Below, piece by piece: positions 50,643 through 60,661 of a stretch of DNA of 64,000 nt. The position numbers and the translations under genes are program-made. The notes beneath the pieces were generated by a model, which did not search any database, was not told the DNA's origin, and saw nothing but the letters and a program-made list of their open reading frames with translations. This DNA comes from Acidihalobacter_A sp037381185 (GTDB lineage Bacteria; Pseudomonadota; Gammaproteobacteria; DSM-5130; Acidihalobacteraceae). Position 1 is the first letter of the stretch. Every line of letters starts with the position of its first letter. The stretch spans positions 3,664 to 67,663 of the forward strand of contig NZ_JARRQY010000036.1 in the NCBI RefSeq assembly GCF_037381185.1, read 5' to 3'.

Positions 50643-51444
50643 ACGCTTGCGGCAGTGCGGCAGGCATCGCAGGCGAACGGTGCCGCGGATCCTGGCGGGT
50701 GGACTGGCACTGTGCGCCGCAGGCGCGGCGCATGCGGATCCGCCCTATCCGCCGTTCCTGATCGACGCCGAACCCTCGGTATTCGATCTTGGTCAGCTTG
50801 AACCCAAGGCGCAGCTGAAGGGAACGCTGAGCCTTGGCGGCGTGCGCACCACCGGCAGCAGCAGCAACACCAACGGCAACGGCAAGTTCGAACTCAAGTA
50901 CCGTTATGCGCGCTGGCACAACCGGCTCAAGCTGTCGGCGTTGTACGGCTCGCAGGACGGCAACACCACCGCGCGGCGCTATGCCGGCTCCGATACGCTG
51001 CGCTACTATTTGACGGCCCGCCGCTTCCTGTTCACCAATCTGGCCGGCCTGCAGGACCGTTTCGCTGGCTACGACTACCAGTTCTCCGAAACCGCCGGTT
51101 ACGGCTGGCGCGTGCTGCACGGCGGCCCGCAGGGGCTCGATCTGGAACTCGGCGCAGGTCTGGCGCAGACGCAGGAGGTCGATGGGCCGCGCCGCAACGG
51201 TGGCGTGGCCCGCCTCGCAGCGCACTACAGCTACCATCTGAGCGACCATTCCAAGTTCTCCCAGGCGGTGGAAATGTTCGCCGACCACAACGCCTATACC
51301 CAGGCAGTCACTTCGCTGGACGTTTCGGTGTACGGCGATATCGGGCTGCAGCTCAGCTACACGGTCACTCATAACACGCGGACGCCGTCCGACGTGCCGA
51401 AGACCACCTCGATCACCTCGATCAATCTGCTTTACAGCTTCTGA
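50635..51444 (+). CDS. DUF481-like outer-membrane/secreted beta-strand protein
   Basis: 269 residues from GTG 50635, which overlaps the opgH stop by 8 bases. A signal peptide (RILAGGLALCAAGAAHA) is followed by alternating hydrophobic/hydrophilic strands: KAQLKGTLSLGGVRTTGSSSNTNGNGKFELKYRY, RWHNRLKLSALYGSQDG and DIGLQLSYTVTHNTRTPSDVPKTTSITSINLLYSF, ending with aromatic Phe as in outer-membrane barrels. DUF481 proteins are salt-inducible in some bacteria. It may export or anchor glucans; context-only inference. Confidence 0.8.
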   Translation: MSERLRQCGRHRRRTVPRILAGGLALCAAGAAHADPPYPPFLIDAEPSVFDLGQLEPKAQLKGTLSLGGVRTTGSSSNTNGNGKFELKYRYARWHNRLKLSALYGSQDGNTTARRYAGSDTLRYYLTARRFLFTNLAGLQDRFAGYDYQFSETAGYGWRVLHGGPQGLDLELGAGLAQTQEVDGPRRNGGVARLAAHYSYHLSDHSKFSQAVEMFADHNAYTQAVTSLDVSVYGDIGLQLSYTVTHNTRTPSDVPKTTSITSINLLYSF

Positions 51445-51532
51445 CACGCTGCTATGCGACAGGCGGTCGATCCGATGTCCGCGCTTGTGTCCGTATCGAA
51501 GTCCTGAGCTCTGCGTTCGTGGAAATTAATTC

Positions 51533-51564
51533 TTGACTCTAAAGTAAACATTAGGGTGTAGACT
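51533..51564 (+). promoter_or_regulatory. MerR-type promoter of the copper operon
   Basis: TTGACT (51533-51538) and TAGACT (51559-51564) are separated by 20 bp, longer than the usual 17, as in MerR-activated promoters. The spacer has a dyad: ACTCTAAAG against the complement of CATTAGGGT (7 of 9 match). It lies 62 bp before the MerR-like gene. Confidence 0.7.
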
Positions 51565-51625
51565 TACGCCGATTAATCATCGGATGGGGCCGTGGGCGCA
51601 TCGGGCGGCACCGGAGGGAGTGGGC

Positions 51626-52036
51626 ATGAAAAGCGATTTCACCATTGGGGCATTGGCGCGCAGCGAAGGCGTAGCCACTGAAACGTTGCGCTACTACGAG
51701 CGCCTCGGCTTGATCGAGCCGAGCGGACGTACCGCGTCCAACTATCGTCTGTACGACATGACGGCTGTGCGTCAGCTGCGTTTCATCCGCCGCGCGCAGG
51801 CGTTGGGATTTTCCTTGACCGAAATCGGCGAGTTGCTGTCGCTGCATGCTCAGCCTGCGGCGGACATGGGAGACGTCAAGCGGTTGGCGGAGCACAAGAT
51901 CGCCGATATCGAAAGGCGGATAGAGGATCTGGAGCGCATGAAGGCGGGCCTGGGAACGCTGGCCGAGAACTGCCCAGGCCATGGTCCGACCGCTGAATGC
52001 CCGATACTCGCCACCCTGCTCAGGGACGAGAACTGA
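51626..52036 (+). CDS. MerR family regulator, CueR-like
   Basis: 136 residues from ATG 51626. The winged helix is FTIGALARSEGVATETLRYYERLGLIEPSGRTASNYRLYD. The C-terminal metal loop is CPGHGPTAECPIL. At the position where divalent-metal MerR, ZntR and CadR proteins have a third cysteine, this sequence has glycine (DMGDVKRLAEHK), closer to the Ser of CueR, which senses Cu(I). Location ahead of copA supports copper sensing. It overlaps the copA start (TGATG). Confidence 0.88.
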   Translation: MKSDFTIGALARSEGVATETLRYYERLGLIEPSGRTASNYRLYDMTAVRQLRFIRRAQALGFSLTEIGELLSLHAQPAADMGDVKRLAEHKIADIERRIEDLERMKAGLGTLAENCPGHGPTAECPILATLLRDEN

Positions 52037-54504
52037 TGGACCCCGCCGCCGGATCGCACGAGCTGGATATCGGCGTCGAGGGCATGACCTGCGCGTCCTG
52101 CAGCGCGCGCGTCGAGCGCGGCCTGCGCAAGCTTCCTGGAGTCGCTTCGGCCAGCGTGAATCTCGCCACCGAGCGCGCCGAGGTGCGTTTCGATCCGCAG
52201 TTGCTCAAGGTCGAACAGATCGCCGAGGCGATCCGCGAGATCGGCTATGCACCGGTCACGGCCGAGGCCGACCTGGCGGTCGAAGGCATGACCTGCGCTT
52301 CCTGTGTAGGGCGGGTGGAGCGCGCGTTGCGGCGCCAGGACGGCGTGCTCGAGGTCAGCGTAAACCTGGCTACCGAACGCGCGCATCTGCGCTACGCGCC
52401 GGCCACGACCGACCTTCAGACCCTCGCCGGCGCAGTGACCGAGGCCGGTTATGCGGCGCACCCGGTCGACCAGGGCGGAGATGACGAAGAGGCCCGTAAA
52501 CGCCAGGCAACGCTGCATGCCATGGGCCGGGACGTGATCCTGGCTCTGGCTTTGGCGCTGCCGATCCTGATGTTGTCGATGGGGGCGAGCTTCGTGCCGG
52601 CCTGGCAGCAGTTGCTGGCCACCGCGAGCCCGATTCCGCGTTTTTGGGACTGGGTGCAACTGCTGCTCGCCACGGTGGTGCTGTTCGGCCCCGGACGGCG
52701 GTTTTTCCGGCCCGGATGGATTGCCTATCGTCACCTGTCGCCGGATATGAATTCGTTGGTGGCGACCGGTACCGGCGCGGCTTGGGCCTACAGCCTGCTG
52801 GTGCTGCTGGTGCCGGGCCTATTCCCGCCCGAGGCGCGCCATGTCTATTTCGACTCGGCGGCGGTGGTGGTGGCAGCCGTGTTGACGGGCAAGTATTTGG
52901 AAGAGCTGGTCAAGGGGCGAACCTCGGCGGCGATCCGCAAACTGGTTGGCCTGCAGGCGAAGACCGCCCGCCGTCTCGACGCCACAGGCGAGGAGCAGGA
53001 CGTGGCGGTGGCGCAGCTGCACGTGGGCGATCGGCTGGTGGTGCGTCCGGGCGAGCGCTTTGCGGTGGACGGTCGTGTGGTCGAAGGACGTGCGCACGTC
53101 GACGAATCCATGCTCACCGGCGAGCCGCTGCCGGTCGCCAAGGATGAGGGCGACAGCGTGGTCGGCGGCACCGTGGATCAGGACGGTCGGTTGGTGATCG
53201 AAGCGACCTCGGTCGGGCGGGACACCGTACTGGCGCAGATCATCAAACTGGTGGAGAGCGCGCAGACCGGTAAGCTGCCGATACAGGGGTTGGCCGACCG
53301 CGTGGTGCGGGTATTCACGCCGGCGGTCATCGCCATTGCGCTGGTCGCCTTCGGCGTGTGGATGGCAGCGGTGGGCAACGTGAGCCTGGCGCTGGTGGCC
53401 GCGGTGGCGGTGCTGGTGGTGGCCTGTCCGTGCGCGATGGGGCTGGCGACCCCGGCGGCGATCATGGTCGGCACCGGCCGCGCCGCGGAACTCGGCGTGT
53501 TGTTCCGCAAGGGCGAAGCGCTGGAGAGTCTGTCGAAAGTGAATACGGTGCTGTTCGACAAGACCGGTACGTTGACCGAGGGTCGTCCGGCGCTGGTCGC
53601 GTCCGCCGGACCCGAGCCGGACGAGGCGCTGCGTCTGGCTGCGGCGCTGGAAGCGGCCTCCGAGCATCCGCTGGGGCGGGCGATCATCGCCGCCGCCGAC
53701 GAGCGCGGCATGGTCGCGCCGCCGGTGGAGAACTTTCGTGCAGTGGTCGGTCACGGCATCGAGGGTGACCTCGAAGGGCGCCGGGTGCGGGTGGGAGCGC
53801 GCCGTTTCATGGAACGCGAAGGCGTCCCGCTCGGAGCGCTCGGCACGCAGGCGTCCGAGCTTGAAGGCGCCGGCCGCACGGTGGTCTACGTCGCGGCTGG
53901 GGACGAGGTGCTGGGCCTGCTGGCCATTGCCGACCGTGTCAAACCCGAGTCCCATGCCGTGGTGAGTGCGCTGCGCAAGAGCGGGGTCGCCGTGGCAATG
54001 GTTACCGGCGATGCACGCCGCACCGCCGAGTCTGTGGCCACGCAGCTTGGTATCGACGAGGTACACGCAGAGGTGTTGCCGCAAGATAAAGCGAAGGTCG
54101 TGACGCAGCTGCAGCAGGCCGGACGACGCGTCGCTTTCGTCGGCGACGGTATCAACGACGCGCCGGCGCTGGCGCAGGCCGACGTGGGCATCGCCCTGGC
54201 CAGCGGCACCGACATCGCCATCGAGGCGGCCGACGTTACGCTGACCCGAGGCCAACTGAGCGAGGTGGTTACCGCCGTGACCGCTGCGCGCCGCACGCTG
54301 GGCAACATCCGCGGCAACCTGTTCTGGGCCTTTTTCTACAACATTCTGCTGATCCCGATTGCGGCCGGCGTGGCCGCGCCGTTCGGCGTGCACATGAGTC
54401 CGATGCTGGCCGGCGTGGCCATGGGCCTGTCGTCGATCTTCGTGCTCAGCAACAGCTTGCGTCTGAAGCGCCTGCAGGCATTCCACGCCGATGCGGCCGT
54501 ATAG
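52036..54504 (+). CDS. copA: Cu(I)-exporting P1B-type ATPase CopA
   Basis: 822 residues. Two N-terminal heavy-metal domains each carry GMTCASC (Cys19/Cys22 in the first). The core shows TGE (MLTGEPLPV), the intramembrane CPC motif (VACPCAMGLATPAA), the phosphorylation site DKTGTLTEG and GDGINDAPALAQADVG. Eight membrane helices are evident. It pumps Cu(I) or Ag(I) out of the cytoplasm. The start overlaps the MerR gene stop. copZ and a glutaredoxin gene follow. Confidence 0.97.
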   Translation: MDPAAGSHELDIGVEGMTCASCSARVERGLRKLPGVASASVNLATERAEVRFDPQLLKVEQIAEAIREIGYAPVTAEADLAVEGMTCASCVGRVERALRRQDGVLEVSVNLATERAHLRYAPATTDLQTLAGAVTEAGYAAHPVDQGGDDEEARKRQATLHAMGRDVILALALALPILMLSMGASFVPAWQQLLATASPIPRFWDWVQLLLATVVLFGPGRRFFRPGWIAYRHLSPDMNSLVATGTGAAWAYSLLVLLVPGLFPPEARHVYFDSAAVVVAAVLTGKYLEELVKGRTSAAIRKLVGLQAKTARRLDATGEEQDVAVAQLHVGDRLVVRPGERFAVDGRVVEGRAHVDESMLTGEPLPVAKDEGDSVVGGTVDQDGRLVIEATSVGRDTVLAQIIKLVESAQTGKLPIQGLADRVVRVFTPAVIAIALVAFGVWMAAVGNVSLALVAAVAVLVVACPCAMGLATPAAIMVGTGRAAELGVLFRKGEALESLSKVNTVLFDKTGTLTEGRPALVASAGPEPDEALRLAAALEAASEHPLGRAIIAAADERGMVAPPVENFRAVVGHGIEGDLEGRRVRVGARRFMEREGVPLGALGTQASELEGAGRTVVYVAAGDEVLGLLAIADRVKPESHAVVSALRKSGVAVAMVTGDARRTAESVATQLGIDEVHAEVLPQDKAKVVTQLQQAGRRVAFVGDGINDAPALAQADVGIALASGTDIAIEAADVTLTRGQLSEVVTAVTAARRTLGNIRGNLFWAFFYNILLIPIAAGVAAPFGVHMSPMLAGVAMGLSSIFVLSNSLRLKRLQAFHADAAV

Positions 54505-54539
54505 AACTTTCACCCCAAAGCCTGGAGACAGATAACACC

Positions 54540-54777
54540 ATGAGCCAGTTCGTTTTTACCGTGCCGAGTAGCGACGGTTTCGAGACCACCGTGCAGCGCG
54601 TCACCGAAGCTGCTGCCCTGCAACGTGGTGGTACGCGAGGAACAGGACGGCCGGGTCAGCGTGGTGTTCATGGATCCGGCGGCCGTGCTCGGCATGGTCA
54701 CGAATCCGACCATCGAAGGCCTCGGACATGAGGTGGCCGCCAAGTTGCAGCGCGTGGCGACGGCCCTGACCACCTGA
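54540..54777 (+). pseudogene. DUF302 protein remnant with internal deletion and frameshift
   Basis: From ATG 54540 the frame reads MSQFVFTVPSSDGFETTVQRVTEA, the normal DUF302 N-terminus. From about 54610 a different frame reads LLPCNVVVREEQDGRVSVVFMDPAAVLGMV...VAAKLQRV, the normal DUF302 C-terminus. Roughly 50 residues of the middle are missing compared with the family, and the deletion shifts the frame. The total remaining is 238 nt. DUF302 genes often accompany copper-handling or redox genes. It is preceded by GGAGA and could be expressed only as a truncated peptide. Confidence 0.75.
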
Positions 54778-54810
54778 ACAATTCGGTAACCCTTTGCAAG
54801 GAGCAAGCAA

Positions 54811-55017
54811 ATGAGCGACTTCAATCTGAAGATCACCGGCATGAGCTGCGAGCACTGCGTGCGCGCCGCGACCAAAGCCCTGGAAGGTGTGCCGGGCGTG
54901 CAAAGCGCGGAAGTGACCCTGACCCCCGGCGGCGCCGTGGTGCACGGCGAGGCGGACGTTGCGGCGCTGATCGCGGCGGTGCAGGAAGAGGGTTACGAAG
55001 CCGAAGTGCAGAGCTGA
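54811..55017 (+). CDS. copZ: Copper chaperone, heavy-metal-associated domain (CopZ-like)
   Basis: 68 residues, a single HMA domain. The metal site is ITGMSCEHCVRAATKAL, with CxxC. It should shuttle Cu(I) to the N-terminal domains of CopA. It has an AAGGAG ribosome binding site and lies 33 bp after the DUF302 remnant. Confidence 0.92.
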   Translation: MSDFNLKITGMSCEHCVRAATKALEGVPGVQSAEVTLTPGGAVVHGEADVAALIAAVQEEGYEAEVQS

Positions 55018-55045
55018 GGGCCCTGAGCCGTCCGGTGCTGACGAC

Positions 55046-55288
55046 ATGAACCGCGTGCTGCTCTACACCAGTCCCGGCTGCCCCGACTGCGCGGCGGTGA
55101 AGCGCTACCTGCACCAATGCGGCGTCGCCTTCGAGGAGCGCGACGTCACGCAGCCCGGGGTTGCCGAAGAGGCCAAGTCCCGGTACGGCGTGCGTATCGC
55201 GCCGATCACGGTGATCGACGGCGAAGCGTCCTACGGGACCTTCGCCGAACAGAAGGCGGTGCTCGATTCCCGACTTGAGGGAGACTAG
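55046..55288 (+). CDS. Glutaredoxin family protein
   Basis: 80 residues with a thioredoxin-fold active site YTSPGCPDCAAVKRYL (CPDC) near the N-terminus and RIAPITVIDGE as the cis-proline loop. It is a small glutaredoxin/NrdH-like disulfide reductase. In a copper operon it may keep cysteines of copper proteins reduced, which is inference. Confidence 0.88.
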   Translation: MNRVLLYTSPGCPDCAAVKRYLHQCGVAFEERDVTQPGVAEEAKSRYGVRIAPITVIDGEASYGTFAEQKAVLDSRLEGD

Positions 55289-55306
55289 GCCGCAGGAGTA
55301 TTCGCG

Positions 55307-55919
55307 ATGGAAGCGAAAGACGTGACGAAGTCGGCTGCCGGATTCGCTCTCGGTCTGGCGATGGCCATGCTGGTGTCCGTGCTGGCGCAGGGTATGTACG
55401 GCGGCGGCATGATGGGCGGCGGGGCGCGCAACGACGGTCCGGTAAGCGAGGGTTGGGGCGGCCAGGTGTGGGACTACGCCAAGGTTAAGCAGTACCTCAA
55501 GGCTTCGTCCGAATACGGCCACGCACACGGTGCGCTTCACCGGCCGCCAGGTGATCATCGACATGACCGCGGTGCAGCCGGGGCATGACGACGGCACCTT
55601 CGAGGTGCATAACATCACCAATCCGACGTTGGTGGTCCCGCAAGGGGCTGTGGTGCATGTGAATCTCGTCAACATGGACTACGGCAAGGACATGGAGCAT
55701 GGCGTGATCATCACGCCGGCGGGTCCGCCGTACGCCTACATGTCCATGATGCAGACCGGACCCGGCTTTGCCGGCGTGATGCCGCTGCTGCCCTGGCGCA
55801 ACGCCGACGACATCACCCAGGCCGACTACGCGGCGCAGGGTACGTACTGGTACGTATGCCCGACGCCGGGACACGCCAGGAAAGGCATGTACGGCAAGTT
55901 CGTCATCAGCGGCGGTTGA
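55307..55919 (+). pseudogene. Rusticyanin-like type I copper protein, frameshifted
   Basis: From ATG 55307 the frame gives an N-terminal hydrophobic anchor (AAGFALGLAMAMLVSVLAQG) and then YAKVKQYLKASS. Near 55508-55511 the cupredoxin sequence moves to another frame: NTATHTVRFTGRQVIIDMTAVQPG, FEVHNITNPTLVVPQGAVVHVNLVN, EHGVIITPAGPPYAYMSMM and YWYVCPTPGHARKGMYGKFVIS. The type I copper ligands are complete (His in EHGV, Cys in YVC, His in PGH, Met in KGM). The sequence pattern (NPTLxxPxGAxV, GPPYAxM, TYxYVCxxPGHxxxGMxGK) is that of rusticyanin. The 613 nt span equals 204 codons plus one extra base. It may be decayed or a sequencing error. Confidence 0.8.
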
Positions 55920-55929
55920 GGTTGCGGTC

Positions 55930-56184
55930 ATGTCCTACGGCTATGGGCATGAGGGCTTCTACTTCGGCGCGATGTGGGGGGATACCCTTTATGGGCTTGC
56001 TGATAATGCTCGCGGTACTTGCCGTTGTTGTCTGGCTGGTGTTCGGCCCGATTCGTGCGGCGAGCGGACGGCGCGGTTCCGAGGCGTTGCCGCGCGACCC
56101 GGCGATGGATGCGTTGCGCGAGCGCTACGCACGCGGCGAGATCGACCGCGAGACCTTCGAGCGCATGCGCGAAGACCTGCGCGG

Positions 56185-56188
<4 letters not shown>
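55930..56188 (+). pseudogene. SHOCT-domain membrane protein, frameshifted in a G-run
   Basis: The start frame from ATG 55930 reads MSYGYGHEGFYFGAMWG. After the run of six G at 55976-55981 the meaningful frame changes to IPFMGLLIMLAVLAVVVWLVFGPIRAA, a single helix, followed by the SHOCT motif DALRERYARGEIDRETFERMREDL. With five G the two halves join as MWGIPFMGLL. A shorter intact product from ATG 55991 is possible. SHOCT proteins of this size are common near copper genes. The total 259 nt equals 86 codons plus one base. Confidence 0.7.
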
Positions 56189-57252
<1,064 letters not shown>

Positions 57253-57258
57253 TAGGGT

Positions 57259-57404
57259 ACCTCGAAAAACCGTCCGAACGGCCCGAGTGCAAGGCGGACG
57301 GAGCGTAGGCCGGAGCACTGCTCCGGCGAGGCTTTTAGTAGATAGGCGAGGGAACGAGCATCGCCCAACGCAGCAATCGGGTCGCACAGCCGGCTTTTCG
57401 AGGT
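57259..57404. mobile_element. MITE-like repeat, copy 2 (146 bp), between ugpE and ugpC
   Basis: Terminal inverted repeats ACCTCGAAAAACCG (57259-57272) and CGGCTTTTCGAGGT (57391-57404) match over 14 bp with one mismatch. The interior aligns with 36510-36634 and contains a CCGGAGCACTGCTCCGG hairpin. It fills the gap between the ugpE stop and the ugpC start almost exactly. Confidence 0.72.
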
Positions 57405-57409
57405 GCTCA

Positions 57410-58246
57410 TTATTTCTCCGTCTCGGTCAGGCCCTTGATGAACCAGCGCTGCATGAGCACCACCACCAGCACCGGCGGCGTCAGGGCGAGGAGGGCGGTC
57501 GCCATGACGAGGTTCCATTGCGGCAGCGAGAAGCTCGCCGCGGCGGTGATCATGCCCTGGATACCCATGACGATGGTGGCGTAGTTCTGGTTGTTGGTCG
57601 TCAGCAGCGGCCAGAGGTATTGGTTCCAGCCGTAGACGAATTCGAGGACGAACAGGGCGGCGATGTTGGTGCGCGACAGCGGCAGAGCCGTGTCGAGGAA
57701 GAAGCGTACCGGCCCGGCGCCGTCGATCCGGGCGGCGTCGACGAGCGTGTGCGGCAGGGTGAGAAAGAACTGACGGAACAGAAACGTGGCGGTGGCCGAG
57801 GCGATCAAGGGCACGATCAGCCCGCCGTAGCTGTTGAGCATGTGCAGCCCGGCGGTCACTTGGTAGGTGGGGAAGAAGCGCACTTCCACCGGCAGCATCA
57901 GGGTGAGGAAGATCAGCCAGAAGGCGGTCATGCGCAGCGGGAAACGGAAGTACACCACCGCGTAGGCGGACAGTATGGAGATCGTCAGCTTGCCGACGGT
58001 GATGCCCAGCGCCATCAGCAGGCTGTTGCCGAGCATGAGCCATACCGGCGGCGCACCGGGCAGACCCTGGAACAACACGCTGGCGAAGTTGTGCAGCAGT
58101 TGCCCGCCGGGCAGTAGCGGGAATTCACCGAGCAGCGCGCGGGCGCTGTGGCTGGCGGCGACTAGGGCGATGTAGAGGGGTGTGAGAATGGCGAGTGCGG
58201 CAAGCGCCAGGACGAGCGTGCGCACACGGAGTTGGCGGATTTTCAT
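57410..58246 (-). CDS. ugpE: Sugar-phosphate ABC transporter permease UgpE-like
   Basis: 278 residues with six predicted helices. The EAA loop is present as LPHTLVDAARIDGAGPVRFFLDTALPLSR. It is a MalG/UgpE-type permease partner. The start overlaps the ugpA stop by four bases (ATGA). A typical MalG C-terminus (VVLMQRWFIKGLTETEK) matches the family. Confidence 0.93.
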   Translation of the reverse strand: MKIRQLRVRTLVLALAALAILTPLYIALVAASHSARALLGEFPLLPGGQLLHNFASVLFQGLPGAPPVWLMLGNSLLMALGITVGKLTISILSAYAVVYFRFPLRMTAFWLIFLTLMLPVEVRFFPTYQVTAGLHMLNSYGGLIVPLIASATATFLFRQFFLTLPHTLVDAARIDGAGPVRFFLDTALPLSRTNIAALFVLEFVYGWNQYLWPLLTTNNQNYATIVMGIQGMITAAASFSLPQWNLVMATALLALTPPVLVVVLMQRWFIKGLTETEK

Positions 58247-59142
58247 TGATAGTGGATCTGGCGATCGAGATAGCGGAACTGGAATAGCGTGAGCAGGCCG
58301 ACCAGCAGCATCAGGATGATGGATTGCGCGGCGGCCGAGCCGAGATTCAGGTTCTGGAAACCATCCTGATAGACCTTGTAGACCAGCGTTTGGGTTGCAT
58401 TGGACGGCCCTCCTTGGGTGACGATGCTGATGACGCCGAACGTGTCGAAGAACACGTAGGTGATGTTCATGATCAGCAGGAAGAACGTCGTGGGTGCGAG
58501 CAGCGGGAAAACGATGCCGAAGAAGCGGCGCATGTAGCTTGCGCCGTCCAGGGAGGCCGCTTCGAGCAGCGCGTCCGGTATGCCTTGCAGGCCGGCGGTG
58601 AAGAACAGGAAGTTGTAGGCGATCTGCTGCCAGGCGGTGAGGCTGATGATCAGCAACAGGGCCTGCGTGCCGTTGAGTGCATAGTTCCACTGGATGCCTA
58701 GCGCGGCGAGCAAATCCGTCGCCGGGCCGATCTGGGGCGCGAAGGCGAACAGCCAGAGCGCCCCGGCGATGGCCGGCGCCACGGCATACGGCCAGATGAA
58801 CAGCGTTCTGAAAAAGGTGTGCCCGGCGACGAGGTCTTCGGTGAGCACGGCCAGGAACAGCCCCATGCCCATGGACAGCACGGTGGTGGAGAGCGAATAG
58901 ACGAGGGTGATCCCGATGGCGTGCAGGTAGGCAGGGTCGGCGAACAAGGCCGTGAAGTTTCCCAGGCCGACGAAATAGCTTCCCAGGCCGAACGGATTGC
59001 TTTGATAGAACGCGCCGGACAGGGCCTTGAACGCCGGCCAGACGAAAAATACGCAGGTGATGGCCAGCTGCGGCGCGAGCAGCAGGTAGGGCAGCCAGCG
59101 GTTGGGAAACGATGTCAGCGTGGCGGTGGGTGCGGCTTTCAT
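58243..59142 (-). CDS. ugpA: Sugar-phosphate ABC transporter permease UgpA-like
   Basis: 299 residues, six helices. The EAA motif reads IPDALLEAASLDGASYMRRFFGIVFPLLAP. It pairs with UgpE to form the membrane channel. It follows the ugpB paralogue on the minus strand by 46 bp. Confidence 0.93.
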   Translation of the reverse strand: MKAAPTATLTSFPNRWLPYLLLAPQLAITCVFFVWPAFKALSGAFYQSNPFGLGSYFVGLGNFTALFADPAYLHAIGITLVYSLSTTVLSMGMGLFLAVLTEDLVAGHTFFRTLFIWPYAVAPAIAGALWLFAFAPQIGPATDLLAALGIQWNYALNGTQALLLIISLTAWQQIAYNFLFFTAGLQGIPDALLEAASLDGASYMRRFFGIVFPLLAPTTFFLLIMNITYVFFDTFGVISIVTQGGPSNATQTLVYKVYQDGFQNLNLGSAAAQSIILMLLVGLLTLFQFRYLDRQIHYQ

Positions 59143-59188
59143 CGGCGTGCGTTCGGGCGCAGGCAGCGGTTGGCTGGACAGGCCACGC

Positions 59189-60544
59189 TCAGTGGCCTTC
59201 CCGCTGGCTCAGATAGAACTGCGCCAGCAGTTGGTCGCCCTGGCGTTTCGCCGTCGCCAGCGCCTGTCCGGCTGTTTGCTGACCGGCGAACACGGCGGAC
59301 ATCTCATTGCGGATGATTTGGCGAATCTGCGGCATGTAGCCGAGGCGAATGCCCATGGTCCAGGGCTTCGGCGGCTTGTTCTTCAGTTCCTCTACCGCAA
59401 CGATGGTGCCCGGGTTGTCCGCATAGAAGCCTTCCTGCTTGAGGCGTGCGAAACCGCCGCGGGTGCTGGGCACGTAATTCGTGCGTTTCGCCCAATAGGC
59501 CTGCGCCTTGTCGGACATCAGGAAATGCAGGAAGGCGGCGATCCCGGGATAGTGGTCGGCCGGCAGCCCGTTCATCACCCACAGCGAAGCGCCGCCGACG
59601 ACGGTGTTCTGCGGCGCATCCGGCTGCGTCGAGGCATAGGGCAGGGGCGCGACGCCGAACGGAAATTTGGCGCCGGCCTGAATGGTGGGGTACGAGGCCG
59701 AACTCGCCGTGTACATGGCGCAATGGCCGCTGACGAACAGGGCGGTGCTGGGGCCGGGGGAGGCGCCGACGTATTCGAACACGCCGGATTTCGACCATGT
59801 TCCCAATTGCGCCAGGTGTTTTACGAAGACCGGATCGTCAATGCGCAGTTTTACGTTTTTGGCGGATTGATAGCCGTTGTCGTCGGTGGCGTAGTGCACG
59901 CCGTTCCAAACGGAGAACTGCTCCATCTGGATCCAGTTCGGGTGGTCGGTGGTGAAGCCGCAGGGCACGCCGGCCGCGACGAGCTTGGCGCCGATCGTGC
60001 CCATTTGCGCCCAGGTTTTCGGCGGCTTGGCGCCGATTCTGTTCAGCAGCGTCTTGTTATAGAACAGCACCGGCGTGGAGCTGTTGAAGGGCAGCGACAC
60101 CAGGCGATTCTGCGTGTCCGCATAGTAGCTTGCCGCCGCCGGGATGAACTGCTGCGTGGAAAACGGGATGTGTTCGCGCTGCATCAGCCGGTAGACGGGG
60201 ATGTAGGTGCCCTTGGAACCCATCATGGTCGCGGTGCCGACGTCGAGTATTTGCGCGATGTCCGGCGTGGCGTGCGCACGGTAGGCGGCGATCGTGGCCA
60301 GCATGGTTTCCTTGTAGGTGCCCTTGAATACGGGAACGACCGTGTAGCGCTGCTGCGATGCGTTGAATTCGTTCACCAAATGTTGCAGCACTTCGCCGCG
60401 CATGCCGCCCATTGCTGTCCAGAAGGACAGCTGGATGCGGTCCGCCGCCATGGTTTGCGCGGCCATGGGCAGCAGCGCGGCGGATACAGCGAGTGCCGCG
60501 AGCGTTTTGGCGATTTTCGCGGCGAATCCGGTGGTAAGCGGCAT
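59189..60544 (-). CDS. ugpB: UgpB-like solute-binding protein, paralogue 1
   Basis: 451 residues from ATG 60544. Signal peptide residues (KIAKTLAALAVSAALLPMAAQTMAA) are followed by the binding domain. It resembles E. coli UgpB: VVPVFKGTYKETM, FNSSTPVLFYNK, PCGFTTDHPNWIQMEQFSVWNG and PQNTVVGGASLWVM. It should bind sn-glycerol 3-phosphate or a related organophosphate. It lies directly upstream of ugpA on the minus strand and 117 bp after the sulfatase gene. Confidence 0.93.
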   Translation of the reverse strand: MPLTTGFAAKIAKTLAALAVSAALLPMAAQTMAADRIQLSFWTAMGGMRGEVLQHLVNEFNASQQRYTVVPVFKGTYKETMLATIAAYRAHATPDIAQILDVGTATMMGSKGTYIPVYRLMQREHIPFSTQQFIPAAASYYADTQNRLVSLPFNSSTPVLFYNKTLLNRIGAKPPKTWAQMGTIGAKLVAAGVPCGFTTDHPNWIQMEQFSVWNGVHYATDDNGYQSAKNVKLRIDDPVFVKHLAQLGTWSKSGVFEYVGASPGPSTALFVSGHCAMYTASSASYPTIQAGAKFPFGVAPLPYASTQPDAPQNTVVGGASLWVMNGLPADHYPGIAAFLHFLMSDKAQAYWAKRTNYVPSTRGGFARLKQEGFYADNPGTIVAVEELKNKPPKPWTMGIRLGYMPQIRQIIRNEMSAVFAGQQTAGQALATAKRQGDQLLAQFYLSQREGH

Positions 60545-60661
60545 GCGACGAGTCCTTGTCTGAAAGAGGGATTTAGCGGGCGAATGCGGCAGAGCGCACA
60601 CTCTAGTCACGCTGCGTTTCAACCGCGTGACAGCCTGCGCATCGCTGGGCGGACGCGGGGG

